From JBGANR01 sp044222225 (GTDB lineage: Bacteria > Actinomycetota > Actinomycetes > Mycobacteriales > Mycobacteriaceae): DNA of 64,000 nucleotides. The translations under genes and the position numbers were made by a program. Shown piece by piece: positions 54,078 through 62,531 of this stretch; positions within the stretch are counted from its first letter, which is position 1; each line of letters starts with the position of its first letter. The stretch is taken from NCBI GenBank assembly GCA_044222225.1, contig JBGANR010000009.1:62001-126000 (forward strand), written 5' to 3'. The notes beneath the pieces are model-generated. The model was not told where the DNA came from. It was given only the letters and a program-made list of their open reading frames with translations, and ran no database searches.

Positions 54078-54863
54078 GTGACTGCGCATGTCCTGCCCGA
54101 CGACGTCCGGGCCGCCCTCGACGCGGCGGCCAGGACGCCCCGTCTCCTGGTGGCCTCCGACTACGACGGCACGATGGCCCCGTTCGTCGACGATCCGTCG
54201 AAGGCCAGCCCCGATCCCCGCTCGGTACAGGCGCTGCGGGCGCTCTCCGGGCTCCGGGACACGACGGCCGCCGTCATCTCCGGCCGCGCACTGGCCGATC
54301 TCGTCGTCCTCGCTGGCATGCCCGCCGAGGTCCATCTCGTCGGCTCGCACGGCTCGGAGTTCGACCACGGCTTCGTGCACGAGATCGGTGACGAGCAGCG
54401 CGAACTCCTCGACCGCGTCGTCGCCGAGATGACCCACATCGCCTCCGACCATCCTGGCACCACGGTCGAGACGAAACCGGCGAGCGCCGCCCTGCACGTG
54501 CGCACCGTCGCCGATCGCGACGACGCCCGCACCGCGCTCGACCGCGTCCGCGCAGGCCTCGGCGCACACGAGGACGTCCAGGTCACCGAGGGGAAGAACG
54601 TCATCGAGCTGGCGATCATCGCCACCGACAAGGGCGGCGCCCTGGACACCCTGCGCCACCAGAGCCATGCGACGACCGTCGTGTTCTTCGGCGACGACGT
54701 CACCGATGAGAAGGCCTTCCTGCGCCTGGCGGGGCCCGACGTCGGCGTCAAGGTCGGCCAGGGCGAGACGGCCGCCGCTCTGCGCATCGCCGACACCCAC
54801 GACGTCGCCGTGGCGCTGACGCACCTGTTCGAGCAGCGTCGCAGCTGGCTCGCCGAGGCGTGA
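54078..54863 (+). CDS. otsB: Trehalose-phosphatase OtsB
   Basis: A 261-residue HAD-superfamily phosphatase that converts trehalose 6-phosphate to trehalose. HAD motif I is SDYDGTMAPF (nucleophile Asp), motif II is in AVISGRALADL, the Lys motif is in EGKNVIELAI, and motif IV is FFGDDVTDEKAF. GTG start. Short single-domain form, unlike the longer mycobacterial OtsB2. Convergent with the L,D-transpeptidase across a long hairpin. Confidence 0.93.
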   Translation: MTAHVLPDDVRAALDAAARTPRLLVASDYDGTMAPFVDDPSKASPDPRSVQALRALSGLRDTTAAVISGRALADLVVLAGMPAEVHLVGSHGSEFDHGFVHEIGDEQRELLDRVVAEMTHIASDHPGTTVETKPASAALHVRTVADRDDARTALDRVRAGLGAHEDVQVTEGKNVIELAIIATDKGGALDTLRHQSHATTVVFFGDDVTDEKAFLRLAGPDVGVKVGQGETAAALRIADTHDVAVALTHLFEQRRSWLAEA

Positions 54864-54866
54864 GCC

Positions 54867-54941
54867 GAATCCACACCGCGCCTACGGAGACCGATGCCCC
54901 GTATACGAGGTCATCGGTCTCCGTGGACGCAGTGTGGATTC
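54867..54941. terminator. 75-bp bidirectional hairpin between convergent otsB and L,D-transpeptidase genes
   Basis: Arms GAATCCACAC / GTGTGGATTC and GGAGACCGATG / CATCGGTCTCC are complementary; the apex carries CGTATACG. The design (long imperfect stem, AT-containing apex, exact fit between two stops) is that of the dispersed hairpin families here, but the arm sequence is unique in the window. Confidence 0.8.
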
Positions 54942-54945
54942 GTCG

Positions 54946-56190
54946 CTAACTGCTCGGCTTCACCGACGTCGGCGCACCCGACGGCGTCGCCGGCGCCTTG
55001 GAGCCGTTGTTGCCCTTGCCTGTCAGCGCCGACATCGTCAGCCACGTCTCCCAGGGGATCGTCCAGTCGTAGATGTCGCCATCCGCCTCCGACAGGTCGA
55101 TGCGGGTGTTCGTCACCTCCACGGGGTCGCCGAAGAGCGCGGTGTGGAAGTACTGCTCCGCGTCCGACGTCGAGAGGTTGATGCAGCCGTTGGTGACGTT
55201 CGCCGCGCCCTGGACACCCGTCGTATCGGGGTTGGCGTGGATGAACTCGCCGTTGTTGCTGATCCGCACCGACCAGCGCTCGAGCACGTTGAAGTACCCG
55301 GCGGCCGGGTTCGACATATAGAACTGCTCGTGCTTCTCCTGCACCACGTGGATGCCGCTGCGCGTCACGTTGCGGTCGAGGTCGCCCTCGCCGTAGCTGC
55401 AGGGCAGGTCGAGGATCGTCTCGCTGCCGCGCAGGACGACCATCCGGTGGCTGGACGCGTCCGCCTTGACGAGCTGGTGCCGGGCGATGACGAACTCGCT
55501 GGTGACGTCCGAATCGCCGTAGACGCCGTCGCCGTACTTGACGCCGTACAGCTTGCCCGTCATCGACACCTTGGTGCCGGGCTTGAAGTAGTTCTTGGGA
55601 CGCCAGTGGGCGCGCGAGCCGTTGTCCTCCGGCAGCCAGGCCCAGGCGCCCTCGGTCTCCGGCGTCGTCGTCAGCTTGAGCGCCTTCTCGGCCGCCGCCT
55701 TGTCCTCGATGACGTCGCTGAACTGCAGGATCAGCGGCGCGGCGATGCCGACCTCCTGGCCGTCCGCGAGGTTGATCTTGACCGAGATCGTCGACGTCGG
55801 CTGGACGCAGGTGAAGCTGCCGGCGATCGGCACCTCCTTGTCGTCGGTGCCGACCGCGACGCCGGTCCACGTGTACTTCTTGCCGTAACCGAGCTGCTCG
55901 GCGATCGTGTACGTCGTGCCGTCGTCGGAACGGGTGCCCTTGACGATCTTGCCCGCTTCGTTCTTCAGCGTGATGTCGGGCCGGATGGTTCCGGACTCCA
56001 CCTTCACGGAGAACTCGGCGCCAGGGCTGGGCGTCCCGCCGTCGAGGGCGGGGGTGTACGTGACCTTGGCGACGGGTCCGCTGTCCTTCGGCGAATCGCC
56101 GCCCCCACCGCATGCGGCGACGACGGGGAGACCCACGGCTGTCACGGCGAGTGCCGACAACGCGGCCCGCCGATTGAACGTTGCACTCAC
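54946..56190 (-). CDS. L,D-transpeptidase lipoprotein (LprQ / Ldt type)
   Basis: A 414-residue lipoprotein that makes 3-3 cross-links in peptidoglycan outside the membrane. It has a signal with lipobox VAAC, two Ig-like domains (to about 250), then the YkuD catalytic domain with the His in FIHANPDT and the nucleophile Cys in NGCINLS. Its neighbourhood (murB divergent-side, DUF2505, nitrilase, LmeA-like, deoC) matches Rv0483 of M. tuberculosis, known as LprQ or LdtMt5. GTG start. A Ser/Pro-rich tail of about 30 residues follows the domain. Confidence 0.9.
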   Translation of the reverse strand: MSATFNRRAALSALAVTAVGLPVVAACGGGGDSPKDSGPVAKVTYTPALDGGTPSPGAEFSVKVESGTIRPDITLKNEAGKIVKGTRSDDGTTYTIAEQLGYGKKYTWTGVAVGTDDKEVPIAGSFTCVQPTSTISVKINLADGQEVGIAAPLILQFSDVIEDKAAAEKALKLTTTPETEGAWAWLPEDNGSRAHWRPKNYFKPGTKVSMTGKLYGVKYGDGVYGDSDVTSEFVIARHQLVKADASSHRMVVLRGSETILDLPCSYGEGDLDRNVTRSGIHVVQEKHEQFYMSNPAAGYFNVLERWSVRISNNGEFIHANPDTTGVQGAANVTNGCINLSTSDAEQYFHTALFGDPVEVTNTRIDLSEADGDIYDWTIPWETWLTMSALTGKGNNGSKAPATPSGAPTSVKPSS

Positions 56191-56211
56191 CGCACGAATG
56201 CTACCTGCGCC

Positions 56212-57360
56212 TCATTCCAGCGAGCAGCCGACGAGCACCGGTTCGGGATGCAGTGACACCCCGAACGCCTCGTACACACCGGCCCGGACGCGCGCCGCGA
56301 GCTCGAGGACGTCCGAAGCCGTCGCGAAACCCCGATTCGTCAGTGCGAGAGTGTGTTTCGTCGACAACCGGGCCGGCGCGTCCGCCCCCGGGTAACCCTT
56401 GGCGAAGCCCGCGCGCTCGATCAGCCAGGCCGCCGAGAGCTTCGTGCCGCCCTCGGCGGGGTACCGCGGCGGGACGGCACCGCCGGTACGCGCGGCCACC
56501 CGCTCGAGCACACCCGGCAGCTCGGCGTCGCCGACGATCGGGTTGGTGAAGAAGGAGCCGGCGCTGTAGGTGTCGGGATCGGCGGCGTCGAGCACCATGC
56601 CCTTGCCGCGGCGCAGGCCGAGCACGCATTCGCGGGCCGCCTCGGCCGCGACGCGCTCCCCCGGTTCGACGCCGAGGCACGTCGCGAGCTCGCGGTAGGC
56701 GATCGACGCGCTGCGTCCACCCGGAACGAGCCCGAACTCGACGGCGAGCACGACTTCCCGGCTCTGATGCTTGAGCCGGCTCGTCCGGTAACCGAGGCCG
56801 AGGTCGGCGGGGTCGACGTCGACGACCTCGCGCCGCGACCTGTCGTAGACGGTGACGCCGCGCAGCACCGACGACACCTCGACGCCGTACGCCCCGACGT
56901 TCTGCACCGGCGTCGCACCGACGCCGCCGGGGATGCCCGAGAGGCATTCCAGGCCGCCGAGCCCCGCCGCGACGGTCGCCTCGACGAGGGCGTCCCAGAC
57001 GTATCCGGCGTCGGCGCGCACGACGCCGTCCGGCGCGATGGACACCTCGCCGCCGCGCAGCAGGACCACGGTGCCGTCGAAACCGGCCTCGCCGACGAGG
57101 ACGTTGGAGCCGCCCGCCAACACCATCGCGTCCTCACCGGCGTCGTCGAGCGCGGCGAGCACCGCCGGCACATCGACCGACCGCCGGCATTCGACGACGC
57201 GCCGGGCGGGTCCGCCGACCCGCAGCGTCGTCAACTCCGCGAACGGGACGTCATGGCGGACGACGACGTCACCGGGGATCCGGCTGGACGGCAGGCGGGA
57301 GACGGACGGCGAGCCGGAGCCGGAGCTTGCGGAATCGACCCGGTCGGACTTGGACGGCAC
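56212..57360 (-). CDS. murB: UDP-N-acetylenolpyruvoylglucosamine reductase MurB
   Basis: About 382 residues, FAD enzyme forming UDP-MurNAc in the cytoplasm. FAD-binding pattern TTLRVGGPARRVVE and LAGGSNVLVGE; SGIPGGVGATPVQNVGAYG; the proton-donor Ser in SAGSFFTNPI and a late Glu in HPEPVLVG. The homology starts around residue 35, so GTG at 57360 gives a Ser-rich extra N-terminus and a start slightly further in is possible. 21 bases upstream of the L,D-transpeptidase gene; both make peptidoglycan and are likely co-transcribed. Confidence 0.92.
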   Translation of the reverse strand: MPSKSDRVDSASSGSGSPSVSRLPSSRIPGDVVVRHDVPFAELTTLRVGGPARRVVECRRSVDVPAVLAALDDAGEDAMVLAGGSNVLVGEAGFDGTVVLLRGGEVSIAPDGVVRADAGYVWDALVEATVAAGLGGLECLSGIPGGVGATPVQNVGAYGVEVSSVLRGVTVYDRSRREVVDVDPADLGLGYRTSRLKHQSREVVLAVEFGLVPGGRSASIAYRELATCLGVEPGERVAAEAARECVLGLRRGKGMVLDAADPDTYSAGSFFTNPIVGDAELPGVLERVAARTGGAVPPRYPAEGGTKLSAAWLIERAGFAKGYPGADAPARLSTKHTLALTNRGFATASDVLELAARVRAGVYEAFGVSLHPEPVLVGCSLE

Positions 57361-57383
57361 GCGACAACGGTAGCGTGCGAACC

Positions 57384-57884
57384 ATGGCAACGTCCTTCTC
57401 ACATCGCGTCGCCTTCGACGCCCCCGCATCCGCCGTCCACGCCGCCCTCACGTCCGAGGAGCATTGGCGTGACCTCGCCGCGACCATCAATCCGGACAAC
57501 ACGACGTTCGACGGGATCAGCACGGACGACAAGGGGACGACTGTCGCGATCACCCAGCGCGTGGACGCGCACGTCCTGCCGAGCATCGTCCAGAAGATCC
57601 GGTCCGGCGACCTCTACATCCGGCGTCACCAGTCGATCGGCGCACTCGCCGGCGACAGCGCGTCCGGCGAGCTGTCGGCCGACATCGAGGGCACACCCGC
57701 CTCGCTGACCGGAACCCTCACGCTGACCGGCTCCGGCGAGACCAGCACCCTCGTCTTCACCGGGGCGTCGACCGTCAAGGTGCCGCTGCTCGGCGGCAAG
57801 ATCGAGAAGATCGTCAACGACGCGATCGTCGCGATCATCGGGGTGGAGACGAAGTTCACGTCCGACTGGATCGCCTCTCACTGA
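57384..57884 (+). CDS. DUF2505 domain protein (Rv0481c-like)
   Basis: A 166-residue protein with a START/SRPBCC-like fold predicted for DUF2505: FSHRVAFDAPASAVHAALTSEEHW at the start, strands with ITQRVDA, and a late GGKIEKIVNDAIVAIIGVETKFTSDWI helix. No catalytic residues are known; a lipid-binding cavity is expected. Only 23 bases from the divergent murB start. A paralogue lies at 58920. In M. tuberculosis the single relative is beside murB too. Confidence 0.82.
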   Translation: MATSFSHRVAFDAPASAVHAALTSEEHWRDLAATINPDNTTFDGISTDDKGTTVAITQRVDAHVLPSIVQKIRSGDLYIRRHQSIGALAGDSASGELSADIEGTPASLTGTLTLTGSGETSTLVFTGASTVKVPLLGGKIEKIVNDAIVAIIGVETKFTSDWIASH

Positions 57885-57942
57885 TCCGCACGATCACCTG
57901 ATCCGCACGGCCTGATCCGCCGCCGCTCGACGAGGGAGACAG

Positions 57943-58842
57943 ATGACGACGACCGACCCGATCGACTCGCGCCGCGGCACCGCCGACGTCGGCTCGGTGA
58001 CCCTGGCCTACGAGACCTTCGGATCGGCGTCCGATCCGACGCTCCTGCTCGTCATGGGCCTGGGCTCACAGATGATCAGCTGGGACGAGCGGCTCTGCCG
58101 GCTGCTGGCCGATCAGGGGCTGCACGTCGTCCGCTTCGACAACCGGGACATCGGGCTGTCGACGCACCTGCACGAGGCGGGCGCGCCGAACATCATCAAG
58201 GTGGCCATGCACTTGAAGCGGCCGCCGTACCTGCTCGCCGACATGGCCGACGACGCCGTCGGCCTGCTCGACGCGATCGGCGTCGAGCAGGCGCACGTGT
58301 TCGGCATCTCGATGGGCGGGATGATCGCCCAGACGATGGCGATCAGGCACCCCGGCCGGGTCGCCAGCCTCACCTCGGTCGCGTCGACCACCTCGACCAA
58401 GCGCGGCAAGTCCACGCCGGCCGCCCAGGCGGCGCTCCTGCAGCCGCCTCCGAAAGACGCCGACGACGCGGTCCGGCGCACCCTGGACATCTTCCGGGCG
58501 ATCGGATCGCCCGGCTATCCGCTCAACGAGGAACGGTTGCGGGCCCGCGCACGCGCCGCGTACGAGCGCGATCACGATCCCGACGGCGTCACGCGGCAGG
58601 TGGCCGCGATCATCGCCTCGCCCGACCGCGCCCCCGGGCTCGGCGAGGTGGCGGTCCCGACGCTCGTCGTCCACGGCGCCGACGATCCCCTCGTGCAGCT
58701 CGACGGCGGCGAGGCCACCGCGGAAGCCGTGCCCGGCGCCGAACTCCTCGTCCTCCCGGGCATGGGACACGACCTCCCCGAGCAGGTCTGGCCGCGAATC
58801 GTGTCGGCCGTCGTCGCCCTGATCCGCCGCACCCAGGGCTGA
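57943..58842 (+). CDS. Alpha/beta-hydrolase
   Basis: A 299-residue single-domain hydrolase. Oxyanion loop LVMGLGSQ, nucleophile elbow GISMGG with Ser near residue 122, catalytic Asp in HGADDPLV and catalytic His in GMGHDLP. The fold resembles aclacinomycin methylesterase/TAP-like esterases. GGGAG upstream of the ATG. Sandwiched between two DUF2505 genes on the same strand and likely in one operon. Substrate unknown. Confidence 0.88.
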   Translation: MTTTDPIDSRRGTADVGSVTLAYETFGSASDPTLLLVMGLGSQMISWDERLCRLLADQGLHVVRFDNRDIGLSTHLHEAGAPNIIKVAMHLKRPPYLLADMADDAVGLLDAIGVEQAHVFGISMGGMIAQTMAIRHPGRVASLTSVASTTSTKRGKSTPAAQAALLQPPPKDADDAVRRTLDIFRAIGSPGYPLNEERLRARARAAYERDHDPDGVTRQVAAIIASPDRAPGLGEVAVPTLVVHGADDPLVQLDGGEATAEAVPGAELLVLPGMGHDLPEQVWPRIVSAVVALIRRTQG

Positions 58843-58919
58843 GCGCCCGGCCCCGGAGAGACGAAGCTCGCGGAATCGGGGTTCGTGGGATCGCCGGACG
58901 CGCCGGTAGGGTCTTCCGA

Positions 58920-59423
58920 ATGGCACGACGTCTCAGCTACTCGTCTCGGTTCACGCACAGCGTCGAGACGGTGTACGCCGCGCACACCGAACGCCGCTAT
59001 TGGGAAGACAAGATGGCGGAGTTCCGCAAGCTCACGCCGCAATCGGAGATCGACGAGTTCGTGGTCTCCGACGCGGGCGTCTCCCTGGTGCTCAAGCAGA
59101 CGATCCCGCGCAAGGATCTTCCGCCCATCGCGCAGACGGTGATGAAGAAGGACATGGTCATCACCCGCAAGGAGTCCCTGGGCCCGCTCGTCGACGCGAC
59201 GGCCTCGGGCGACTATGCGGCGTCGATCCCCGCGGGCCCGGGCAAGCTGACCGGCACCCAGGAGCTCTTCCCCACCGACACCGGATGCACCCTGCGCAGG
59301 ACGACCGAGGTGGCCGTCTACGTGCCGTTCATCAACGGCAAGCTCGAGCAGCTCATGCTCCTGCACGTCGTCGACCTGTTCCGCACCGAGGCCGAGTTCA
59401 CGGCGGCCTGGATCGACGGATGA
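58920..59423 (+). CDS. DUF2505 domain protein, second copy
   Basis: A 167-residue paralogue of the protein at 57384, sharing YSSRFTHSVETVYAAHTERRYW at the start and INGKLEQLMLLHVVDLFRTEAEFTAAWI at the end. The two differ clearly, so the duplication is not recent. It may bind a hydrophobic ligand. Followed closely by the methyltransferase gene. Confidence 0.82.
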   Translation: MARRLSYSSRFTHSVETVYAAHTERRYWEDKMAEFRKLTPQSEIDEFVVSDAGVSLVLKQTIPRKDLPPIAQTVMKKDMVITRKESLGPLVDATASGDYAASIPAGPGKLTGTQELFPTDTGCTLRRTTEVAVYVPFINGKLEQLMLLHVVDLFRTEAEFTAAWIDG

Positions 59424-59469
59424 CCGAGACCGGCCGGGGGATCACGCCGTTCTCGGCGCCGCGCGCCTG

Positions 59470-60339
59470 ATGCGTCGCCCCCGGGTCCGGCCCGAGGGCG
59501 TCGTCACCCGCGGCACGACGGGGATCGGCCGGCTTCGGCGGATCGACCGCGGACTGGCCGCCGATCCGCGCGTCGTCAGCGCCCTCACCGGCGCGGACGT
59601 CCCCGTGGTCGTCGATCTCGGCTACGGTGCCCGGCCGGACACGGCGATCGAGTTCGCCGCCCGGATGCGAGTGCTGCGCCCCGATCTCGACGCGTACGGC
59701 CTTGAGATCGACCCCGCGCGCGTCGTCCCCGATCAAGGCGGGGTGCGCTTCCGGCTCGGCGGCTTCGAGCTCGCCGGTCTGCGGCCGAACCTGCTGCGCG
59801 CCTACAACGTGCTGCGGCAGTACGACGAGGCCGAGGTCGCGGACGTCTGGCGCGGTCTGACGTCGCGGCTCGCGCCCGGCGGCGTCCTCATCGAGGGCAC
59901 GTGCGACGAGCTCGGCCGCCGGTGCGCCTGGGTGCTCGCCGACGCGTCGGGCCCGCAGTCCCTCACGCTCGCCTGGGCGCCGGGCCACTCGGCGCGGCCG
60001 TCGGACGTCGCCGAGCGGCTGCCGAAAGCGCTCATCCACCACAATCGTCCCGGGACACCGATCCACGCCGTGCTCGCCGAACTCGACCGCGCCTGGGACG
60101 TCGCGGCCCCGTTCGCGACGTTCGGCCCGCGGGCCCGCTGGCGTGCCGCACTCGACGTCCTCGCGACTCGAGGGTCGATTCCGCAAGCTCCATCTCTTGA
60201 CGACCGGCTCGCCACAGCGGCCCGGCGGCGGCTTCGCGAGCGACGCGGCATCGACAACCGGGTGACGCTCCCGTGGGAGCTCGTCGCTCCGGCGGCCGGC
60301 TCGGGGACCACCGCCAAGCCCGCAGGTCAGCGACCGTAA
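59470..60339 (+). CDS. Class I SAM-dependent methyltransferase-like protein
   Basis: A 289-residue protein with a Rossmann pattern: VVVDLGYGARPDTAIEF for the SAM Gly loop, then YGLEIDPARV with acidic residue at the second strand end, and FRLGGFEL before LLRAYNVLRQYDEAEV. The C-terminal 100 residues are basic. It lies in a run of small + genes between DUF2505 and the nitrilase gene. Target unknown. Confidence 0.75.
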   Translation: MRRPRVRPEGVVTRGTTGIGRLRRIDRGLAADPRVVSALTGADVPVVVDLGYGARPDTAIEFAARMRVLRPDLDAYGLEIDPARVVPDQGGVRFRLGGFELAGLRPNLLRAYNVLRQYDEAEVADVWRGLTSRLAPGGVLIEGTCDELGRRCAWVLADASGPQSLTLAWAPGHSARPSDVAERLPKALIHHNRPGTPIHAVLAELDRAWDVAAPFATFGPRARWRAALDVLATRGSIPQAPSLDDRLATAARRRLRERRGIDNRVTLPWELVAPAAGSGTTAKPAGQRP

Positions 60340-60349
60340 GCTGACCGGC

Positions 60350-61147
60350 ATGAGGATCGCCATGGCGCAGATCACGTCAGGGACGTCTCCGCGCGAGAAC
60401 CTGCGTCGTATCGCCGACGCCACCACCGACGCCGCCGATCAGGGCGCGCGACTCGTCGTCTTCCCCGAAGCCGCGATGTGCCGGGTGACGGTGCCGCTGG
60501 CGCCCATCGCCGAACCGCTCGACGGCCGCTTCGCCACCGGCCTGCTCGAGATCGCCGCCAAACGCGGGACGACGGTCGTCGCCGGCATGTTCACCCTCGG
60601 CGACGAGCGCGACGGCCGGCAGCGCGTCCGCAACACCGTCGCCATCGCGCATCCCGACGGCAGCCTCGTGCCGTACCACAAGATGCACCTCTACGACGCC
60701 TTCGGTTTCTCCGAATCGGCGACGGTGCAGCCCGGCTCCGAACTCGTGACGACCGATGTCGACGGGGCCGTCCTGGGCGTCGCCACCTGCTACGATGTCC
60801 GGTTCCCCGGCGTCTTCACCGCTCTCGCCGAGCGGGGCGCGCAGATCATCGTGCTGCCCGCCTCGTGGGGCGCCGGGCCCGGCAAGGTCGACCAGTGGCG
60901 CACGCTCGTCGCCGCGCGCGGACTCGACGCGGGCGCCCACATCGTCGCCGTTGACCAGGCGCAGCCCGAGCCCGCGCCGATCTCGACGGCCCCGACCGGC
61001 GTCGGGCATTCGATGCTCGTCACGCCGTACGGACGCGTCGTCTACGAGGCGCCGTCCGGTCCGGACCTGTTCGTCACCGACGTCGACCCGGCCCTCGCCG
61101 GCAAGGCCCGCGCCGCCACGGGCGTCATCGCCAACCGTCGGATCTGA
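60350..61147 (+). CDS. Carbon-nitrogen hydrolase, nitrilase family (Rv0480c-like)
   Basis: A 265-residue nitrilase-superfamily amidase. The Glu-Lys-Cys triad is visible: VVFPEAAM, YHKMHLYDAF and GVATCYDVRFP. The form is close to Nit1/Nit2-type omega-amidases and deaminated-glutathione amidases, whose His-Leu-Tyr-Asp stretch it shares. ATG 11 bases after the methyltransferase stop. Its place next to an LmeA-like gene matches Rv0480c-Rv0479c. Confidence 0.9.
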   Translation: MRIAMAQITSGTSPRENLRRIADATTDAADQGARLVVFPEAAMCRVTVPLAPIAEPLDGRFATGLLEIAAKRGTTVVAGMFTLGDERDGRQRVRNTVAIAHPDGSLVPYHKMHLYDAFGFSESATVQPGSELVTTDVDGAVLGVATCYDVRFPGVFTALAERGAQIIVLPASWGAGPGKVDQWRTLVAARGLDAGAHIVAVDQAQPEPAPISTAPTGVGHSMLVTPYGRVVYEAPSGPDLFVTDVDPALAGKARAATGVIANRRI

Positions 61148-61205
61148 CGACGCGCGGGCAGGTCATCTCACCAAGCCCTTAAAGTCACCGGGCACAATCG
61201 AGACG

Positions 61206-62453
61206 ATGAGCGACACCGACCCCCGCGACGACTCCCCCGAGCCCACCGTGCCGGCTGAGCCCACTGCGCCGGCCGAGCCCACCGTGCCGGCCGAGGCCGC
61301 CGCGCCGACGGAGCCGGTGGCGTCGACAGAACCCGAGGCACCGACCGAGGCCGTGACAGCGGCGCCCACCGAGCCCGTTGCGCCGACCGAGGCCACCGGA
61401 CCGACGGAGACCATGTCGGTTCCGGCCGACGAGTCGCCTACCGGTGAGATCCCCGTCGTCGCGTCCGGACGTGACTTCCGTGACACCGCGGCCTTCTCGC
61501 CGGGAACCTCCCAGTTCCCGGCTGCCGCGGCGTGGAGCCAAAGCGGACAGACGCCCGCCGCGCAGATGTCGGACGCCGATCTGGCGAACTACTCTGACGT
61601 CGGTGACGACCAGCAGATCGGCGAGAAGCCGAAGAAGAAGCGCCGGAGACCGCTGATGACAGCGGGCATCGTCGCCGCCGTCGTCCTGCTGCTCGCCGTC
61701 GTCGGCCTCGGCGGCACCGAGCTGTACCTGCGTAACAAGACCGTCGACTGCCTCTCCGAGCAGTTCACGACGGCTCTCGGCACCCCGACGACCGTCGACA
61801 TCAGCGGGCGCCCCGTTCTGCTGCAGTACCTCGACAACGAGGTCCAGTGGGTGAGCATCGACACCGACGACTCGCAGGCCGGACGCGACGGCATCCGGCT
61901 GCACGGCCGGGCCGACCGTGTCGGGCAGTCCGCGGACGGCATGACGCTCGGCGCGCTCGACGCCGTCATCACCATCCCGACGGCCTGGCTCCAGCAGCTG
62001 ACCAAGCAGCCGCAGACCGGCTCGCCGGGCACTCAGCAACAGCAGGCCGGGGCGTTCACCATCGACGACATCTCGACGCTGCCGGACAAGGAATCGCTGG
62101 TCATCAAGGCGAAGTACCCGATCATCTTCGGCATCGCCATCGACGTCGAGGCCACCATCAAGCTGACGGTCGCAGACGGCAAGCTCGCGTTCCGCGTCAC
62201 GGACGTGTCGACACCGCTCAGCCCGTTCCCGATCCCCGCGTCCTGGGCCGACGACGCCGTGCAGCAGCTGCGGCCGAAGATCATCCCGCCGGCACTCGAC
62301 GCCCTGACGATCAGCTCGCTGAAGTGGGGCATGTCGGATATCACGGCGACCGTGACGGCCCGCGACACGACGCTGCCCACCGGCGGCCAGAGCGGCGACC
62401 AGCAGCAGGCCCAGACTCAGAACCAGAACGGGCCGTCCTGCTCGATCATCTGA
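61206..62453 (+). CDS. DUF2993/LmeA-like membrane-anchored protein with Pro/Glu/Thr-rich N-terminus
   Basis: A 415-residue protein. Residues 10-75 are a low-complexity repeat of PAEPT/PTEPV-like units; a basic patch KPKKKRRR and one membrane helix (about 150-175) follow, so the N-terminus is cytoplasmic and the rest outside. The C-terminal 220 residues match DUF2993, the family of mycobacterial LmeA, which acts in lipomannan elongation: DCLSEQFTTALG, strands with SWADDAVQQLRPKI. The end is Gln-rich. ATG at 61206; longer frames are shadows. Probably an envelope lipid-binding protein (Rv0479c-like). Confidence 0.8.
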   Translation: MSDTDPRDDSPEPTVPAEPTAPAEPTVPAEAAAPTEPVASTEPEAPTEAVTAAPTEPVAPTEATGPTETMSVPADESPTGEIPVVASGRDFRDTAAFSPGTSQFPAAAAWSQSGQTPAAQMSDADLANYSDVGDDQQIGEKPKKKRRRPLMTAGIVAAVVLLLAVVGLGGTELYLRNKTVDCLSEQFTTALGTPTTVDISGRPVLLQYLDNEVQWVSIDTDDSQAGRDGIRLHGRADRVGQSADGMTLGALDAVITIPTAWLQQLTKQPQTGSPGTQQQQAGAFTIDDISTLPDKESLVIKAKYPIIFGIAIDVEATIKLTVADGKLAFRVTDVSTPLSPFPIPASWADDAVQQLRPKIIPPALDALTISSLKWGMSDITATVTARDTTLPTGGQSGDQQQAQTQNQNGPSCSII

Positions 62454-62454
62454 C

Positions 62455-62531
62455 GGAACCTGTCTCTGTCAGACCGGACGTGGACGTATAGACCGCGTCG
62501 GCCCGCTCAGAGACAGGCTCCGGACACATCA
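62455..62531. repeat. Palindromic element (repeat family 3, copy 4) between convergent genes
   Basis: Begins GGAACCTGTCTCTGTC and ends CTCAGAGACAGGCTCCGG; the apex is GACGTATAGACC. It covers all 75 bases between the LmeA-like stop and the deoC stop, and its right edge overlaps the deoC stop codon. A bidirectional terminator is the simplest reading. Confidence 0.78.
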
